DNA of 64,000 bases from Dryomyza anilis (Eukaryota; Arthropoda; Insecta; Diptera; Dryomyzidae), in assembly GCA_951804985.1 (NCBI GenBank), contig OX638133.1:4236501-4300500 (forward strand), in the 5' to 3' direction. The notes under the pieces are model-generated. The model ran no database searches, was not told the DNA's origin, and saw only the letters and a program-made list of their open reading frames with translations. Shown here piece by piece: positions 1 to 11,089 of the stretch. Made by a program: the position numbers and the translations under genes. Position 1 is the stretch's first letter; each line of letters starts with the position of its first letter.

Positions 1-640
1 AAAAGTATCTGCAAGCAGTATCTACAAAAATATCATCTATAAAGTTATTGCAAAAAATATCCACAAAGAGTATCTACAAAAAGTATCTACAAAAAGTATA
101 CAAAGAGTATCTACAAAAAGTATCTACAAGTATCCATCCATAAAGTAACTACAAAAAGTATCTACAAAAGTATCTACAAAAAGTATCTTCAAAAAGTATC
201 TACAAAGAGTATGTAAAAAAGTATCCACTAAAAGTATCTACGAAAAGTATCTACAAAAAGTATCTACAAAAAGTATCTACAAAAAGTATCTACAAAAAGT
301 ATCTACAAAGAGTATCTACAAAGAGTATCTACAAAAAGTATCTACAAGTATATATCCATAAAGTATCTTCAAAAAGTAGTAGCAAGAGTTGATAAGAAAG
401 TAACTTTAAAAAGTATCTATAAAAAGTATCTACAAAAAAGTATTCACAATAAGTATGTACAAAAAGTTTCAACAAAAAGTATCTACAAAAAATATCTTCA
501 TAAAGTAGCTAAAAGAGTTGTTGCAAAAAGTATCTACAAAAATTAGTTACAAAAAAGTACCTACAAATAGTTATTACAGAAAAATTGCTAAAAAAAATGT
601 CTAAAAAAAAAATACAAAAAATATCCACAAAAAGTATCCC
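1..640. repeat. 13-bp tandem array (AAAAAGTATCTAC)
   Basis: Dozens of near-identical copies of a 13-base unit run from the window edge to about 560 and then fade into variants (AAAAATATC, AAAGTATCC). The array is cut by the left edge, so its full size is unknown. No coding frame is supported. Confidence 0.9.
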
Positions 641-1660
641 CATCAGAAGTAGCCAACGCATATGTGTTGCACTTTGTCAGCAGCGGACAGTTGTCACCGA
701 CCAACAATAACCTCAGCAACAACAGCCAGTAACTAGTGCAACAAATGTCGCAGCCACGCAGCAGCATTTACGTCTTTTGACAGCCAGTCACACGTACAAT
801 GCGCCACAAAAATAAATGGTCATTAAATAAATGACAAATAAAAATCGAGAAATATAAAGAAAAAAAAAATAAACGACGACATGCTGCAGTGATTCCGGTT
901 CTGTTATACGATTGGAAATAAAATTGCAAAATGCATAAAAGCTCTGGATGCATCTGCGACCACACCACGTAACTGTGACAGCGGCGTGACATTATTAAGT
1001 GCGACAATGAAGTAGCGTTGTTCATACTACTGATGATCATGATGATGATTATGATGATGTTGATAGTGCTGCTTATGAACATGATGATGCTGACGATGTT
1101 ATTGCAGTTGATGACAGACGGCACAAGCAGCAGAAGGGCAGCATTGTCACATTGTGAGTGATGAAGTGAGGCGTTCACTTGATAAATCAAACATTTAATG
1201 AAGCAATTAATATGATAAAAATATTTAAAAAAGAAATATTAAAATAACAAAGAGCGCAACACGTAACTCAGGATTATGTCATGCGATTTCTGTGATAAGT
1301 AGCTGAGTGTTTTATCCGGTTGCTGTGTTCGTTTAAGTGAAAAACAAAAAAAACAATTGACATAATAATTTTTAAAAATTAAAATCATTTTAATATCAAC
1401 TACTGATGCATCATATATTTATTTTACTGTTGTTTTTAACATATGCATCAAGACATTATTTTAAATAATCAGTTTTTAATTTATTTTGCGAATTTATTTT
1501 TTGATATTTAAAATAAATTAATTTAAGAAATATAAATAGTTTTACTGAAAAATAGTATTTTTATTGAAATTTTTAAATTTTTCTTTATTGACCAGTTGAA
1601 TTTTTTCTGAAAAATGCAATTTTTACTAAAAATTAGAATTTTATTTGAATAATGGAATTT
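641..1660. other. Unannotated, mixed-composition stretch
   Basis: About 640-1190 is GC-richer with CAG/CAA-rich and ATGATG-rich runs. The minus-strand frame across it (768-1190) looks like translated low-complexity DNA. From 1200 on the sequence is AT-rich with nothing recognised. Some of this could be regulatory, but nothing shows it. Confidence 0.4.
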
Positions 1661-1664
1661 TTAT

Positions 1665-2165
1665 TGAAAAAATTAAATTTGCCTGAAAAAGGTAATTTTA
1701 CTGAAAAATTGAATTTTTACTGAAAAATTGAATTTTTACTGAAAAATTGAATTTTTACTGAAAAATTCAATTTTTACTGAAAAATTGAATTTATACTGAA
1801 AAATTGAATTTATACTGAAAAATTGAATTTTTACTGAAAAATTGAATTTTTACTGAAAAATTGAATTTTTACTGAAAAAATGAATTTTTACTGAAAAATT
1901 GAATTTTTACTGAAAAATTGAATTTTTACTGAAAAATTGAATTTTTACTGAAAAATTGAATTTTTACTGAAAAATTGAATTTTTACTGAAAAATTGAATT
2001 TTTACTGAAAAATTGAATTTTTACTGAAAAATTGAATTTTTACTGAAAAATTGAATTTTTACTGAAAAATTGAATTTTGACTGAAAAATTGAATTTTGAC
2101 TGAAAAATTGAATTTTTACTGAAAAATTGAATTTTTACTGAAAAAATGAATTTTTACTGTAAAAT
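1665..2165. repeat. 19-bp tandem array 1 (TGAAAAATTGAATTTTTAC)
   Basis: About 25 units of a 19-base repeat, most homogeneous between 1700 and 2150, with decayed units on both sides (1550-1665, 2165-2350). The unit is the exact reverse complement of the unit of the array at 12.9-14.0 kb. Confidence 0.93.
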
Positions 2166-2169
2166 CAAA

Positions 2170-4140
2170 TTTTTATTGAAAATTGATTTTTTTCTAAATA
2201 ATTGAATTTTTAATGAATAATTAAAATTTTATTGAAAAATTTTACTTTTTCTGAAAAAACAATATTTAAAAAAAAAAAAAATTTGACTTAAAATTAAAAT
2301 TTTTATTAAAAATTCAAAAGTTTACTGAAAGTTTTAAATTTGACTCAAAAATTCATAGAATTTCTTAGCAATCTCTTGTCTAATCGAAATTCCGCTCAAT
2401 CACTAAGTTTCTTTTATTTCATGCACAGTTAAATCAATGACTTAATTAAATTTTGCAACGTAATAAATTAAAATTTTTGCTACTTCTTTGAGTGCGCAAA
2501 TTCAATTAAGCCCTAGCGCCCAGCAGTAGGCAACAAACAGCTGCTGAGTCTATCTTCTACTTCTTCGCCTCCGACTATTTCGATTAGCAATTGGCTTATC
2601 AAAGTCTCTGGCTCGTTTGAAAGGCACTGACTTCTGCTCAATGATTTTTCACATTTCACTTCATTGGAATTAATTTGCTCACGGCTCGAGTGCAAATAGC
2701 CGAAGAGTTCTTTTGAGGCATTCATCGAGTGATTGCTTTCAATTTGCGATAAGAAATTGAATAGAATTTGTTTATATACGCGCTCAAACACTTTTCAATA
2801 CAAACACACATAGGCAGACAGACAGACAGACAGACAGACACATATTCCTCAACATATTCATATTGTGTATAATGAAGTGTAAATGAATCCGTATCTATAA
2901 CAAAAGGTGCCATAAATGAAATTGAAAGGTTTTGAATTTTACACAAGCGCGCACTTATTATGCTCGTCTGCCATGCCTAAATGCATTATGTGCTCCATTT
3001 ATAATTTACTGTTGCTATCACGGTTCAGCAGTCAATTTAAACGCTTCTCAAATGTCACTTGAAACCTTGTTAAAAGCATCCACAGTATTCCCTGAAGTGC
3101 TGTTGATTACTGTTGTCACTGATATCGGTGTCGCATATTTAACATCACAATGCAAAAGTTTCAATAGGTTGTTTTTGTAGCGCTTCTTCATTGTGTCTAT
3201 TTGTCTGATGCTCTTTAAATATTTTCACTTTCGTTTCACGTAATTCGTTTAAAATGTTTGCACCGTTCAGCGGTTGCAATCTGCTTAAATATGTTGATCT
3301 TTGCGATTATAACAGATTAAAGTGATTCGAAAATTTTGAGATTCTTGCTGAAATTGGTTTTAGATTTAACGAATTTAGCTTTAGAAATTATAATGTTCAT
3401 ATATTCTATTAAGTTTCATAACCGTATTGAAGCTGTTAGACATAATTGGGTGTACGAAGTAACATTTAAAAATACCAAACTAATAAAAATTATATATACA
3501 TATATAGAAATAACATATAGATTAAAATGATAGAAATTAAAAGAAACTTCAAATCGTTTCAAAGATAAACCAACTAAGACTATAGTTACCCATTGCCTAA
3601 AATTTACTTGGGCATTATTTCATTTGAACTGACTTCATTATTAAACAATACCTTACCTTAGAACTAAATAACACTAACAAATAACCCTAAACAAATGGGT
3701 TTATATTTCAAATAATTAATTAATTGTATAAATCATATTGGAGTATATTTCATTTCCTTGTTGGTGTTTACTATATTACTGGGGTTATTTCGTACTAAAT
3801 TTATATGAAGTAATTTGTCAAAAATAAATTTCTAAATAAAAATTATAATTTTAAACGGAAATTTAACTTGTGATTGGGAATTGTTAAAAACAACCCTTCA
3901 GAGAATGTCAGAAATAATTTCAAAACGAAAATCCTATGTCCTTGTCTCAAAAACTACTGAATTATTTTTATCCAATATTCATACACATTTCCGCCAGCTC
4001 AGAGAGTCGGTAGCTCAGAGGTTAAGAAAAAGTCAGACATTTTTTTCTGAAAAATTAATTTCTCACATAAAACTGGGTTGTAATATGGCTTCATATTAAT
4101 ACTTAGCTAATCAGACATACGCAAATATCCGGTTTAAGTA
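2170..4140. other. Unannotated stretch with a short (GACA)n microsatellite
   Basis: Decayed array edge to 2350, then ordinary AT-rich DNA. A (CAGA)n microsatellite sits at 2814-2842. Short open frames at 2513-2791 and 2932-3180 resemble no protein I recognise. No RNA gene seen. Confidence 0.4.
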
Positions 4141-4690
4141 CACAGAAAATAAATTCATCAATATGATGAATTTATTCATCAGTATGATGAATTTATTCAT
4201 CAATATGATGAATTTATTCATCAATATGATGAATTTATTCATAAATATTATGAATTTTTTTATCAACGACCAGATTCATCATATTGATTATAAAAATAGT
4301 TTTGCGCTACAGTCCTACAACACTTTGGCCGAACTCTCTCACCATTTTGAGCTGTGCGTATTAATTTTGTATTCAAAGTGATGGGAGAACTTTTCATAGA
4401 CAATGTTTTACTTCCGGTGGGTTAGCATTTACTGCCGAAAGGTAGTGGAGTATAGAAAAATGTTTATGTGAAAAGATGTTGTTTGCGCCAGCCCAGCCTT
4501 GAACCAGGGACCTTTCCGCTCGCAGTCCAATGCAATAACCTTGAGCTACCGACGCTACTTGATTAATATCACCGTTCATTAAATGACATATTGATGAATG
4601 CAGTCATTATATATAGCAACGAAATATTCAATACAATGAATTTGAATCATCATATTGATGAATATAATAATATTTAAAATATGTTCTTAG
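4141..4690. mobile_element. ATTCATCATATTGATGAAT-type non-autonomous element, interrupted by a SINE
   Basis: From 4147 to 4290 the sequence alternates TTCATCAATATGATGAA motifs, which are themselves near-palindromes, and resumes at 4565-4665 after the SINE at 4300-4558. An inverted relative lies at 8900-9105: both contain TCATTAAATGACATATTGATGAATGC-type sequence in opposite orientations. Related DNA at 45333-45863 shows the likely termini (ACACACAAAA...CACCAAC). Confidence 0.55.
4300..4558 (-). mobile_element. tRNA-derived SINE, copy A (diverged)
   Basis: Read on the minus strand, it begins with a tRNA-like head: an A-box-like TAGCTCAAGGTTATTGC and a B-box-like GGTTCAAGG. It continues through a body shared with the copies at 10836-11084 and 26508-26805 and ends at a CTGTAGCGCAAAAC-type tail. 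It is the most diverged copy and is inserted in another repeat. Confidence 0.75.
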
Positions 4691-4977
4691 AAAAAAATTC
4701 AAAAAATTTATATTATTTTTTTTCGAAAAATAATATAAAAATAAAATAATATAAAAAAAAAATTCGAAACAAAAATATTTAAAAAAAAATGTCTAAAAAA
4801 ATTAAATTCGGACAATTTTTTTTAATAGTTTTCAAAAAATATTTATTTCAAAAAAAAATTGTTTAAAATTTTGTTTTGAAATATATATGAAATATTAATA
4901 AAAACTGTAATTAAGGAAAAAAATATTACAGAACATTTTACTAATTTATGCATGTCGAGCAAGCATTATATAAGAAA

Positions 4978-5945
4978 CTAGCAGGACCCGTACACGACTC
5001 GTGCAAATATTATGTGAATGCAAGGTTATTGAGCAATTTTATTGATATAAATAACATTTATATTATTTATATCAGGGACCCGTGCTTCGCTGTGGACGTT
5101 TTTTTATTGGTTTTATAAATGTAGTAACCATAACCATACTAATTATCCGATAAAACCACTTTTCTCATAGACAATTCTTTCACAGAATGTGCTTCCCCGT
5201 AGAATTCTTCCCAGTAGAATTCTTTCCCGTAGAATTCTTCCCCGTAGAGTTTTTCCCAGTAGAAGTTTAGTGTGCTTAGTTTTAGCGTGGTGAGTTTTAG
5301 TGTGGTGAGTTTTAGTGTGGTGATATTTAGTGTGGTGAGTTTTAGTGTGTTGAATTTTAGTGTGGTGAGTTTTAATGTGGTGAAATTTAGTGTGGTGAGT
5401 TTTTGTGTGGTGAATTTTAGTGTGGTGAAAATTAGTCTGGTAAATTTTAGTGTGGTGAGTTTTAGTGTGGTGAATTTTAGTGTGGTGAGTTTTATGGTGG
5501 GGAAATATAATGTGGTGAGTTTTTGTGTGGTGAAGTTTAGTATGGTGAAAATTAGTCTGGTAAATTTTAGTGTGGTGAGTTTTAGAGTGGTGAATTTTAG
5601 TGTGGTGAGTTTTAGTGTGGTGAATTTTGGTGTGGTGAATTTTAGTGTGGTTGATTTGATTTTCTGTCCTTTTTTTATTTTTCTGTTGTGTATGAGTTAT
5701 AGCTTAAGTTTTGTGCTTTTACTATTCATTTTATATTTGATTTTTGCTTTTGTGTTTTTGCTTTTGTATTTTTTTTTTGTATTAGAGTTTTTTGTTTCAT
5801 CTTCTTTGCTTGTGTATGTACCGAGTTATGTCGTTTGGAAAGTTTAGGTTGTATGGGAGGTGCCACGCCCCTTTGTCCAATCCCGCCCATATATAGCCTA
5901 TGACACCCTCCGGACTCCATAGTATCCTGGTGCAAAATTTCCACT
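4978..5945 (+). mobile_element. Non-autonomous element with internal 15-bp array, copy 1
   Basis: The left end reads CTAGCAGGACCCGTACACGA, followed by a second similar block (GGACCCGTGCTTCGCTGTGG at 5076) and several GTAGAATTCTTCCC repeats. Then comes an array of TTTTAGTGTGGTGAG units (5265-5665), a T-rich tract, and a right block with GTATGGGAGGTGCCACGCCC. The same order is seen at 30379-31332 and, reversed, at 54880-57388. No transposase is visible. The class is uncertain; a Helitron-like origin is possible. Confidence 0.8.
5265..5665. repeat. 15-bp tandem array (TTTTAGTGTGGTGAG), copy 1
   Basis: About 26 units with substitutions. The period is a multiple of three, so the array creates a long open frame (5272-5847) reading FSVVS repeats, which is not evidence for a protein. 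Confidence 0.93.
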
Positions 5946-5949
5946 TATG

Positions 5950-6305
5950 TCAAATACCTTATATAAAATTTAAATCTACAGATCAATTTTACTGTATACG
6001 TGCTTAGGTAAACTTTTTTGGTCAAAAATATATTGACATCATGCTCAAATACATAAAAATAACGTTTTCCGGCGAAACGACTTGTGGTTCCCAAAACAAA
6101 AATCGAAATTCGGTACACCTACCCATTTGTAAATATGGGTATCAAATGAATGGTAATTCTTCCTCGATGGAAAGTTTGTAGTTATTTTTAAGGACTCCTA
6201 TACCTTGGTGACCTATATACCGCTTTGAATGGTAACCACACATATGTGTAGGGTATTTATAGTCGGCTTTGACCGACTATAATTTTGATAAGTCTAACTA
6301 TCATA
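5950..6305 (+). mobile_element. INE-1/DINE-1-like element, right-end fragment
   Basis: It is an inverted relative of 9287-9610. Shared blocks include TCAATTTTACTGTATACGTG, GCATGATGTCAATATAT-type sequence and GGTGTACCGAATTTCG. The right end carries CACATATGTGTAGGGTATTT followed by a stem-loop ATAGTCGG/CCGACTAT, like the 3' hairpin of Helitron-type INE-1/DINE-1 elements. Confidence 0.7.
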
Positions 6306-6457
6306 ATAACACCTACTTAAAAATTTCCTATGTGATCTAACCTTTGCAACTGGTTTTTTCACAAAAAATTATATAATGGAGAGCTATGAACATTTTTGTG
6401 TTCGGTGGTCTACTTAAAAATATAATTGGGAACGTGCATTGAATTAGAAATAAAGTA

Positions 6458-6527
6458 GCGTCACTGGCTCAATTGGTTAGTGCGTACGAGCGCAAGACAA
6501 AAGGTCGCTGGTTCGAATCATAGCAGC
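6458..6527 (+). other. tRNA-like sequence (pseudogene or SINE head)
   Basis: The A-box-like TGGCTCAATTGGTTAG and B-box GGTTCGAATC are properly ordered and spaced as in a tRNA. However, the T-stem does not pair (GCTGG against CATAG) and the acceptor ends are poor, so a working tRNA is unlikely. It is separate from the SINE family at 4.3, 10.8 and 26.5 kb. Confidence 0.5.
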
Positions 6528-6529
6528 TT

Positions 6530-8245
6530 CATTAAATTAAAAATGATTTTTCTATACGACGAGGAATTTTGTTATATTTTCTTAAAAAAAAAGATTCGAA
6601 ATATAGATAACTTGTACATTCAATAATTTCCAGAAAAATCATTTCAATAAATATAACTGATTTAATCAACAATACTATGTTGTCTGTTCCTCTCAAAAGC
6701 GACAGTAGCAAACATAATTTATAAAATTCTGTGGTTTCCTTTTTGAGGCTGCTGTTCTTATCATCTCTTTGACACTTTATTTCTGTCAGCCTTTTGGCGA
6801 AATAAATAAATTTTTCCAGCATATTTAATTTCCTGTTTTCATTTGATATCGTAATGAAAAATTCTTTTATGCCTGCTTCATAGAGTTTTTCATTCGTCAA
6901 AGATGCTGACTACATTAAAGGAAATCTGCAAAAAAGTATTTAATCCTATTTTAATAAAAATAATTAATATGGCTTCATTTCTGTGCTTTTCATTGGCCGC
7001 CTTTGTATTAAATTTATATTTTTTAAAAACTGCCTAATTAAATTTAAAAAAAGGCTTTTCTTCTTTTGACTTCTCGACCGCTACTTGAAGTAATGAATGC
7101 AATTATGCGAACCAAAAATGTCGCCAACAAACAGAACAATTTTTCATTATAATTAATGAATTTGAATGGCGGCAAAAAGCGGTCGGTCGGGCGGGACGCG
7201 TGAAATGATGTCAAGTTGCGTAGGCCGGATGCTGTGCCGCTGGGCACGTACTAATTATAATTTAAACAATTACATGTTTTTGTTGCAAGGAAGTCGCCAT
7301 TGCGTCGCTTAGGTCCTTGAGCACGTAATCGGATTTCAATAGAGAAAAGAAATTAAATCCTTTGTGGTCATATGATGTTTGCACAAAAGGCAATTTATAT
7401 TACACTTAATGACTTAATTAATTATGTTATTAATTTTAATAAAAGTGAATGCCGTCAAAGGCTTAAATTAGTATTATGTGTAAATTTTGGAAATTATAAA
7501 ACAAGCTACTAAAATAGATAAAAGTAAATAAAACTCGGTATTGGGTGCAAAACTGATTTTAATATGCGTAACTATTCGAAAATATATGAGAAATTCCAAA
7601 TTGTGATGCTCAAAATCAAGATTTTCGACTCGCAATCTGGAAAATAAACGCTATTTAGAAACTAGTTTCAAATTAATCGGATATAACAACCCGAATTTGG
7701 AATATCGTTCCGAATTTCGGCTTTCGAAAGAGATCAATCGCATCACTAATTCTAATTCAGAATAATCACCTAGTTTCAATAAAGTCTTCAATTTGTTCAT
7801 ACTTTAAAGTTATTAATACATATAGAGCTCTTAATTTGTGCAAAGTATTAGCCCCTTGGTGATCTGGTTACCGAGTAACGCACCAGGTTTTTTGATATAA
7901 TTTCCGATGCTTATAAATAATATTTCGTGTATATTTCCGACAAACACACTGTTAAATGTAAATTTTAAAAGTAGATTCCCGACATATTTTGTAAATTTAA
8001 TTTAAAATCACAACGCCTCAGATACGCTCTTATATAATGCAGAACTTGATTCTGGACTTTTCCACAAACTTCTACACTTCACTACCCTGGTGGCCAGTAA
8101 GGTGTTTTTTGTTTTATATGAAGGAAATGTTTTTTTATTAATTTTCTGCTCCTACCACTCAAATATGTGGTATGTGAAATCACAAAATATTGTGCAAAAT
8201 AAATTCATTTTATGTAATATTGTGCCATCCCAAACCAATTTAGTT
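6530..8245. other. Unannotated AT-rich stretch
   Basis: Short minus-strand frames at 6532-6900 and 7044-7247 are present but match nothing recognised. There are no array and no clear element ends. Confidence 0.35.
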
Positions 8246-8249
8246 TGAG

Positions 8250-8420
8250 TCTATACTCATGGGGTAAAGGGGTATATTAAGTTTTTCCGGATATTGTAAC
8301 GATCCCTAGGAAGTATAGTAGGTATGGAAATGTATATATATTCTTTAGTTCCCGAGTCGATTTTGCCATGTTCGTACACAGACATTCCGAATTCCGTTCT
8401 TCAAACCATGATTCATTATA
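8250..8420 (+). mobile_element. INE-1/DINE-1-like left-end fragment
   Basis: The text GGGGTATATTAAGTTTTT, ATTGTAACGATCCCTAGGA, GGTATGGAAATGTATATATA and CCCGAGTCGATTTTGCCATG parallels the left end at 25838-26000 block by block. It also follows the general layout of Drosophila INE-1/mini-me left ends (TATATATTCTT...CGAGTCGAT...CCATG). Confidence 0.6.
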
Positions 8421-8899
8421 CTGAAGAACCATTTATAATATTAATTACTAACACCATCAATGTTATGAATGCTATCATAAATATGAAGGAAGCTTGGTAA
8501 CTGTCGAAAAAGTGTTCTCCAAAATGATGAACTGTATGTGAAGAACTCATATCATCATATTAATGAACCAAAATATAAAATACAACATATGTGTTCTTCA
8601 AATTGAAGAATGCAGGTCTATAAACCAAATTTGTATCAAAATATTTTTCTTTCGTTTATTTTTTGCCGTACTTCTCAGTTCTCAAGTAGTACTTGTATGT
8701 TATTTCTTATATAATTCTTGCTCAACATGCACAGTTCTTTTTTGAAAAACATTGTTTTTCGGATTTTTTTTTCGAAATTTTTTTTCGAAAATATTTTCTT
8801 TTCGAAACCTTTTTTTTTGTCCGAAAATATTTTTTCGGTTATTTTTTTTTAAATTTTTTTACTGTTTTTTTTTTAAATAAAATTTTTACAACACTTTTT

Positions 8900-9105
8900 T
8901 AAATTATTTTATAAAAAAAAAATGTTTAGAAAAAATTCAAATTCATTGTATTGAATATTTTGTTCATATATATAATGAATGCATTCATTAATATGTCATT
9001 TAATGAACGGTGGTATCAATATGATGAATCTGGTAGTTGGTGAAAAAATTCATTATATTTAGAAATAAATTCTTCATATTGAACAATTTTTTTTCTGTGT
9101 ATATT
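8900..9105. mobile_element. Inverted relative of the 4.14-4.69 kb element
   Basis: It contains ATTCATTGTATTGAATATTT, AATATGTCATTTAATGAACG and ATCAATATGATGAATCTGGT, matching 4565-4670 in reverse orientation, with a TAGTTGGTGAAAAAATTCAT end like the right end at 45835-45863. The preceding 8740-8900 is a TTTTTTCGAAA-rich low-complexity tract. Confidence 0.5.
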
Positions 9106-9286
9106 CGTCAGTGCATCAGTCTTTATGTCTACCCACATATACAGTAATTTGAAAAATAATGGTCCAAAAGCGATAAAATTTCGTTTGATAATTTTTTAAT
9201 CCAAAAGCAGTTCTGAATTTAAACCAGTTGGGAAGGTTAGAACACATTAGAAATTTCAAAGTAGGTTAGTATTATCAAAATTATAG

Positions 9287-9770
9287 ACGGTCTATGCCGA
9301 CTATAAATACCCTACACATATGTGTGGTTACCATTCAAAGTGGTATATAGGTCACCAGGGTATACAAATCCTGAAAATACCTACAAACTTTCTATCGCTG
9401 ATGAATTTCCATTTATTTGATACCCATATTTAAAAATGGGTAGGTGTACCGAATTTCGATTTTTTTTTTGAACCACAAGTCGTTTCACCGGAAAACGTTA
9501 TTTTTATGTATTTGAGCATGATGTCAATATATATTTGACCAAAAAAGTTTACCTAAGCACGTATACAGTAAAATTGATCTGTAGATGTAAATTGTATATG
9601 AGGTCTTTGAACATAAGTGGTCGGTTCTCAGGTCACAATAGACCGATCATGCCAATTTTCTTGTTCAGACAGCTTAGATATATAAGTAATCTAAATCTAA
9701 AGTTTCATTGTTCTAGCTCTTCTACTTTTTCTGTAATCAGGATTTCAACAGACAGACAGAGGGACAGATG

Positions 9771-9824
<54 letters not shown>

Positions 9825-10012
9825 GGGACAGACGGACAGACAGACCGACAGACAGACAGAGGGACAGACGGACAGACAGACAGACAGACAGACGGACCTC
9901 GACTAAGGAGGTCATGCTGATCAAGAATATATATACTTTTCCATACCGGAGATGATTCCTTCTGGGTGTTACAAACGGCGTACCAAACTTCACTCTTAGT
10001 GTAGGGTATAAA
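9287..10012 (-). mobile_element. INE-1/DINE-1-like element with (GACA)n tract
   Basis: On the minus strand it begins TTTATACCCTACACTAAGAG, passes GGTATGGAAAAGTATATATA and TTGATCAGCATGAC, then a GTCT/GTCC microsatellite, and ends at TGTAGGGTATTTATAGTCGG with an imperfect terminal stem-loop. The layout (left subterminal block, GTCY repeat, 3' hairpin) is that of Drosophila INE-1/DINE-1 (mini-me) elements, which are non-autonomous Helitron relatives. Its inner half is the inverted partner of 5950-6305. Confidence 0.75.
9750..9895. repeat. (GACA)n microsatellite within the INE-1-like element
   Basis: About 35 tetranucleotides of GACA with GGAC/GACG variants. In mini-me/DINE elements this GTCY tract is a normal internal part. 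Confidence 0.95.
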
Positions 10013-10014
10013 AA

Positions 10015-10830
10015 TCAGCCAAATCGGTCGATGAACACGCCCACCTCCTATACAAGGTTCTTATATAATCCTAGGAGAAAATTGACCCAACATTAATTTA
10101 ACAATCTTTTATTATGGAGTGAACAATACATTGTTATCGAACAATGTCTGAATTGTGTAATTTTTATATTATATCTTTATGGTGAAACCAATATCGGCTT
10201 GGGATGGCTGAATAAAATACTTTTTTTTCCAAACGGTTTTCAGATAAATAATCATTTGAACAAGTTGGAGCATAACTATTTCGAATATTTGTTTTTAGAC
10301 CACCCTAGTGTACAGCCTTGTATAGATGTGTTTCAGAAATTTCTATAAACTTCTACACTTAAGAGAAATCCGTAGCGCTTACACTCTATTTTTATTTTTA
10401 CACTCACGAGTTTCATTGCGCTGATCTTTCATTTCTTTCTCATTCACTGAAACCGAGCGGCGAATAATCTTCTATTTTTTTCTAAATCTCTGCCTCAGTA
10501 AGTTGAATTATCTGGCGGCATTTTAATTCTTATTATTTGCATGTACACTGGTAAAAACTATATATTTTCGTAACAATATAAATAACAATATAAATAACAA
10601 TCTCCTGAAATTGATAAACTCAATTTTATTACTATTAGAAATCGTAAAAACAATTTAAATGATTGCTATGTCCGTCAAAGCATTCTAAATACACGTATTA
10701 CAACTGTTAAATCTTAAGTTCAAGAATAATTGTTCTTGTTAAATGTTTTTGACGCCAACGAAATTAACCTATCAAGAATAATTAATCTTTAGTTCTGTTT
10801 CCTAAAATCACGAAGTATTTCTTTAATAAT
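10015..10830. other. Unannotated AT-rich stretch
   Basis: The first lines (to about 10080) resemble downstream parts of the INE-1-like family (CGATGAACACGCCCACCTCC, compare 26090-26115). Beyond that nothing is recognised. Confidence 0.35.
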
Positions 10831-10835
10831 AACTT

Positions 10836-11084
10836 AGGCCGAGCTCTCTCACCATTTTGTACTCAAAGTGGTGGGACCTACAATTTATTGCCGAATCCGA
10901 ACGGCGGGTGAAAGCTTTTCATAGGCAATGTTTTACTCTCGTAGGTTTCCCATTTACTGCCGAGAGGTAGCGCGGTATAGAAAAAATGTGTCTATGAAAA
11001 AATGTTGTTAGCCCCAGTCCAGGCTTGAACCGGGGACCTTTCGGCTCGCAGTCCAACGCACTAACCACTGAGCTACTGCGGCTA
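10836..11084 (-). mobile_element. tRNA-derived SINE, copy B
   Basis: On the minus strand the head reads TAGCTCAGTGGTTAGTGCG (A box), then GACTGCGAGCC and GGTTCAAGCC (B box), continuing into the shared body (GAGGTAGC complement, CCGTTCGGATTCGGCAATAA). It lacks about 40 bases found in copy C in the GAGCTGTGCGTG region and is truncated at its 3' tail. Confidence 0.88.
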
Positions 11085-11089
11085 CTAGT

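Noticed and set aside
1..640. CRISPR-like regular repeat
   Set aside because: Units are directly adjacent 13-mers without unique spacers, and the genome is clearly eukaryotic.
5272..5847. 191-residue FSVVS-repeat frame and similar frames at 55404-57022 (minus)
   Set aside because: By-products of the 15-base array inside a non-autonomous element; period divisible by three keeps the frame open.
6458..6527. Functional tRNA gene
   Set aside because: A and B boxes are present, but the T-stem and acceptor pairing fail; better seen as a tRNA-derived relic.
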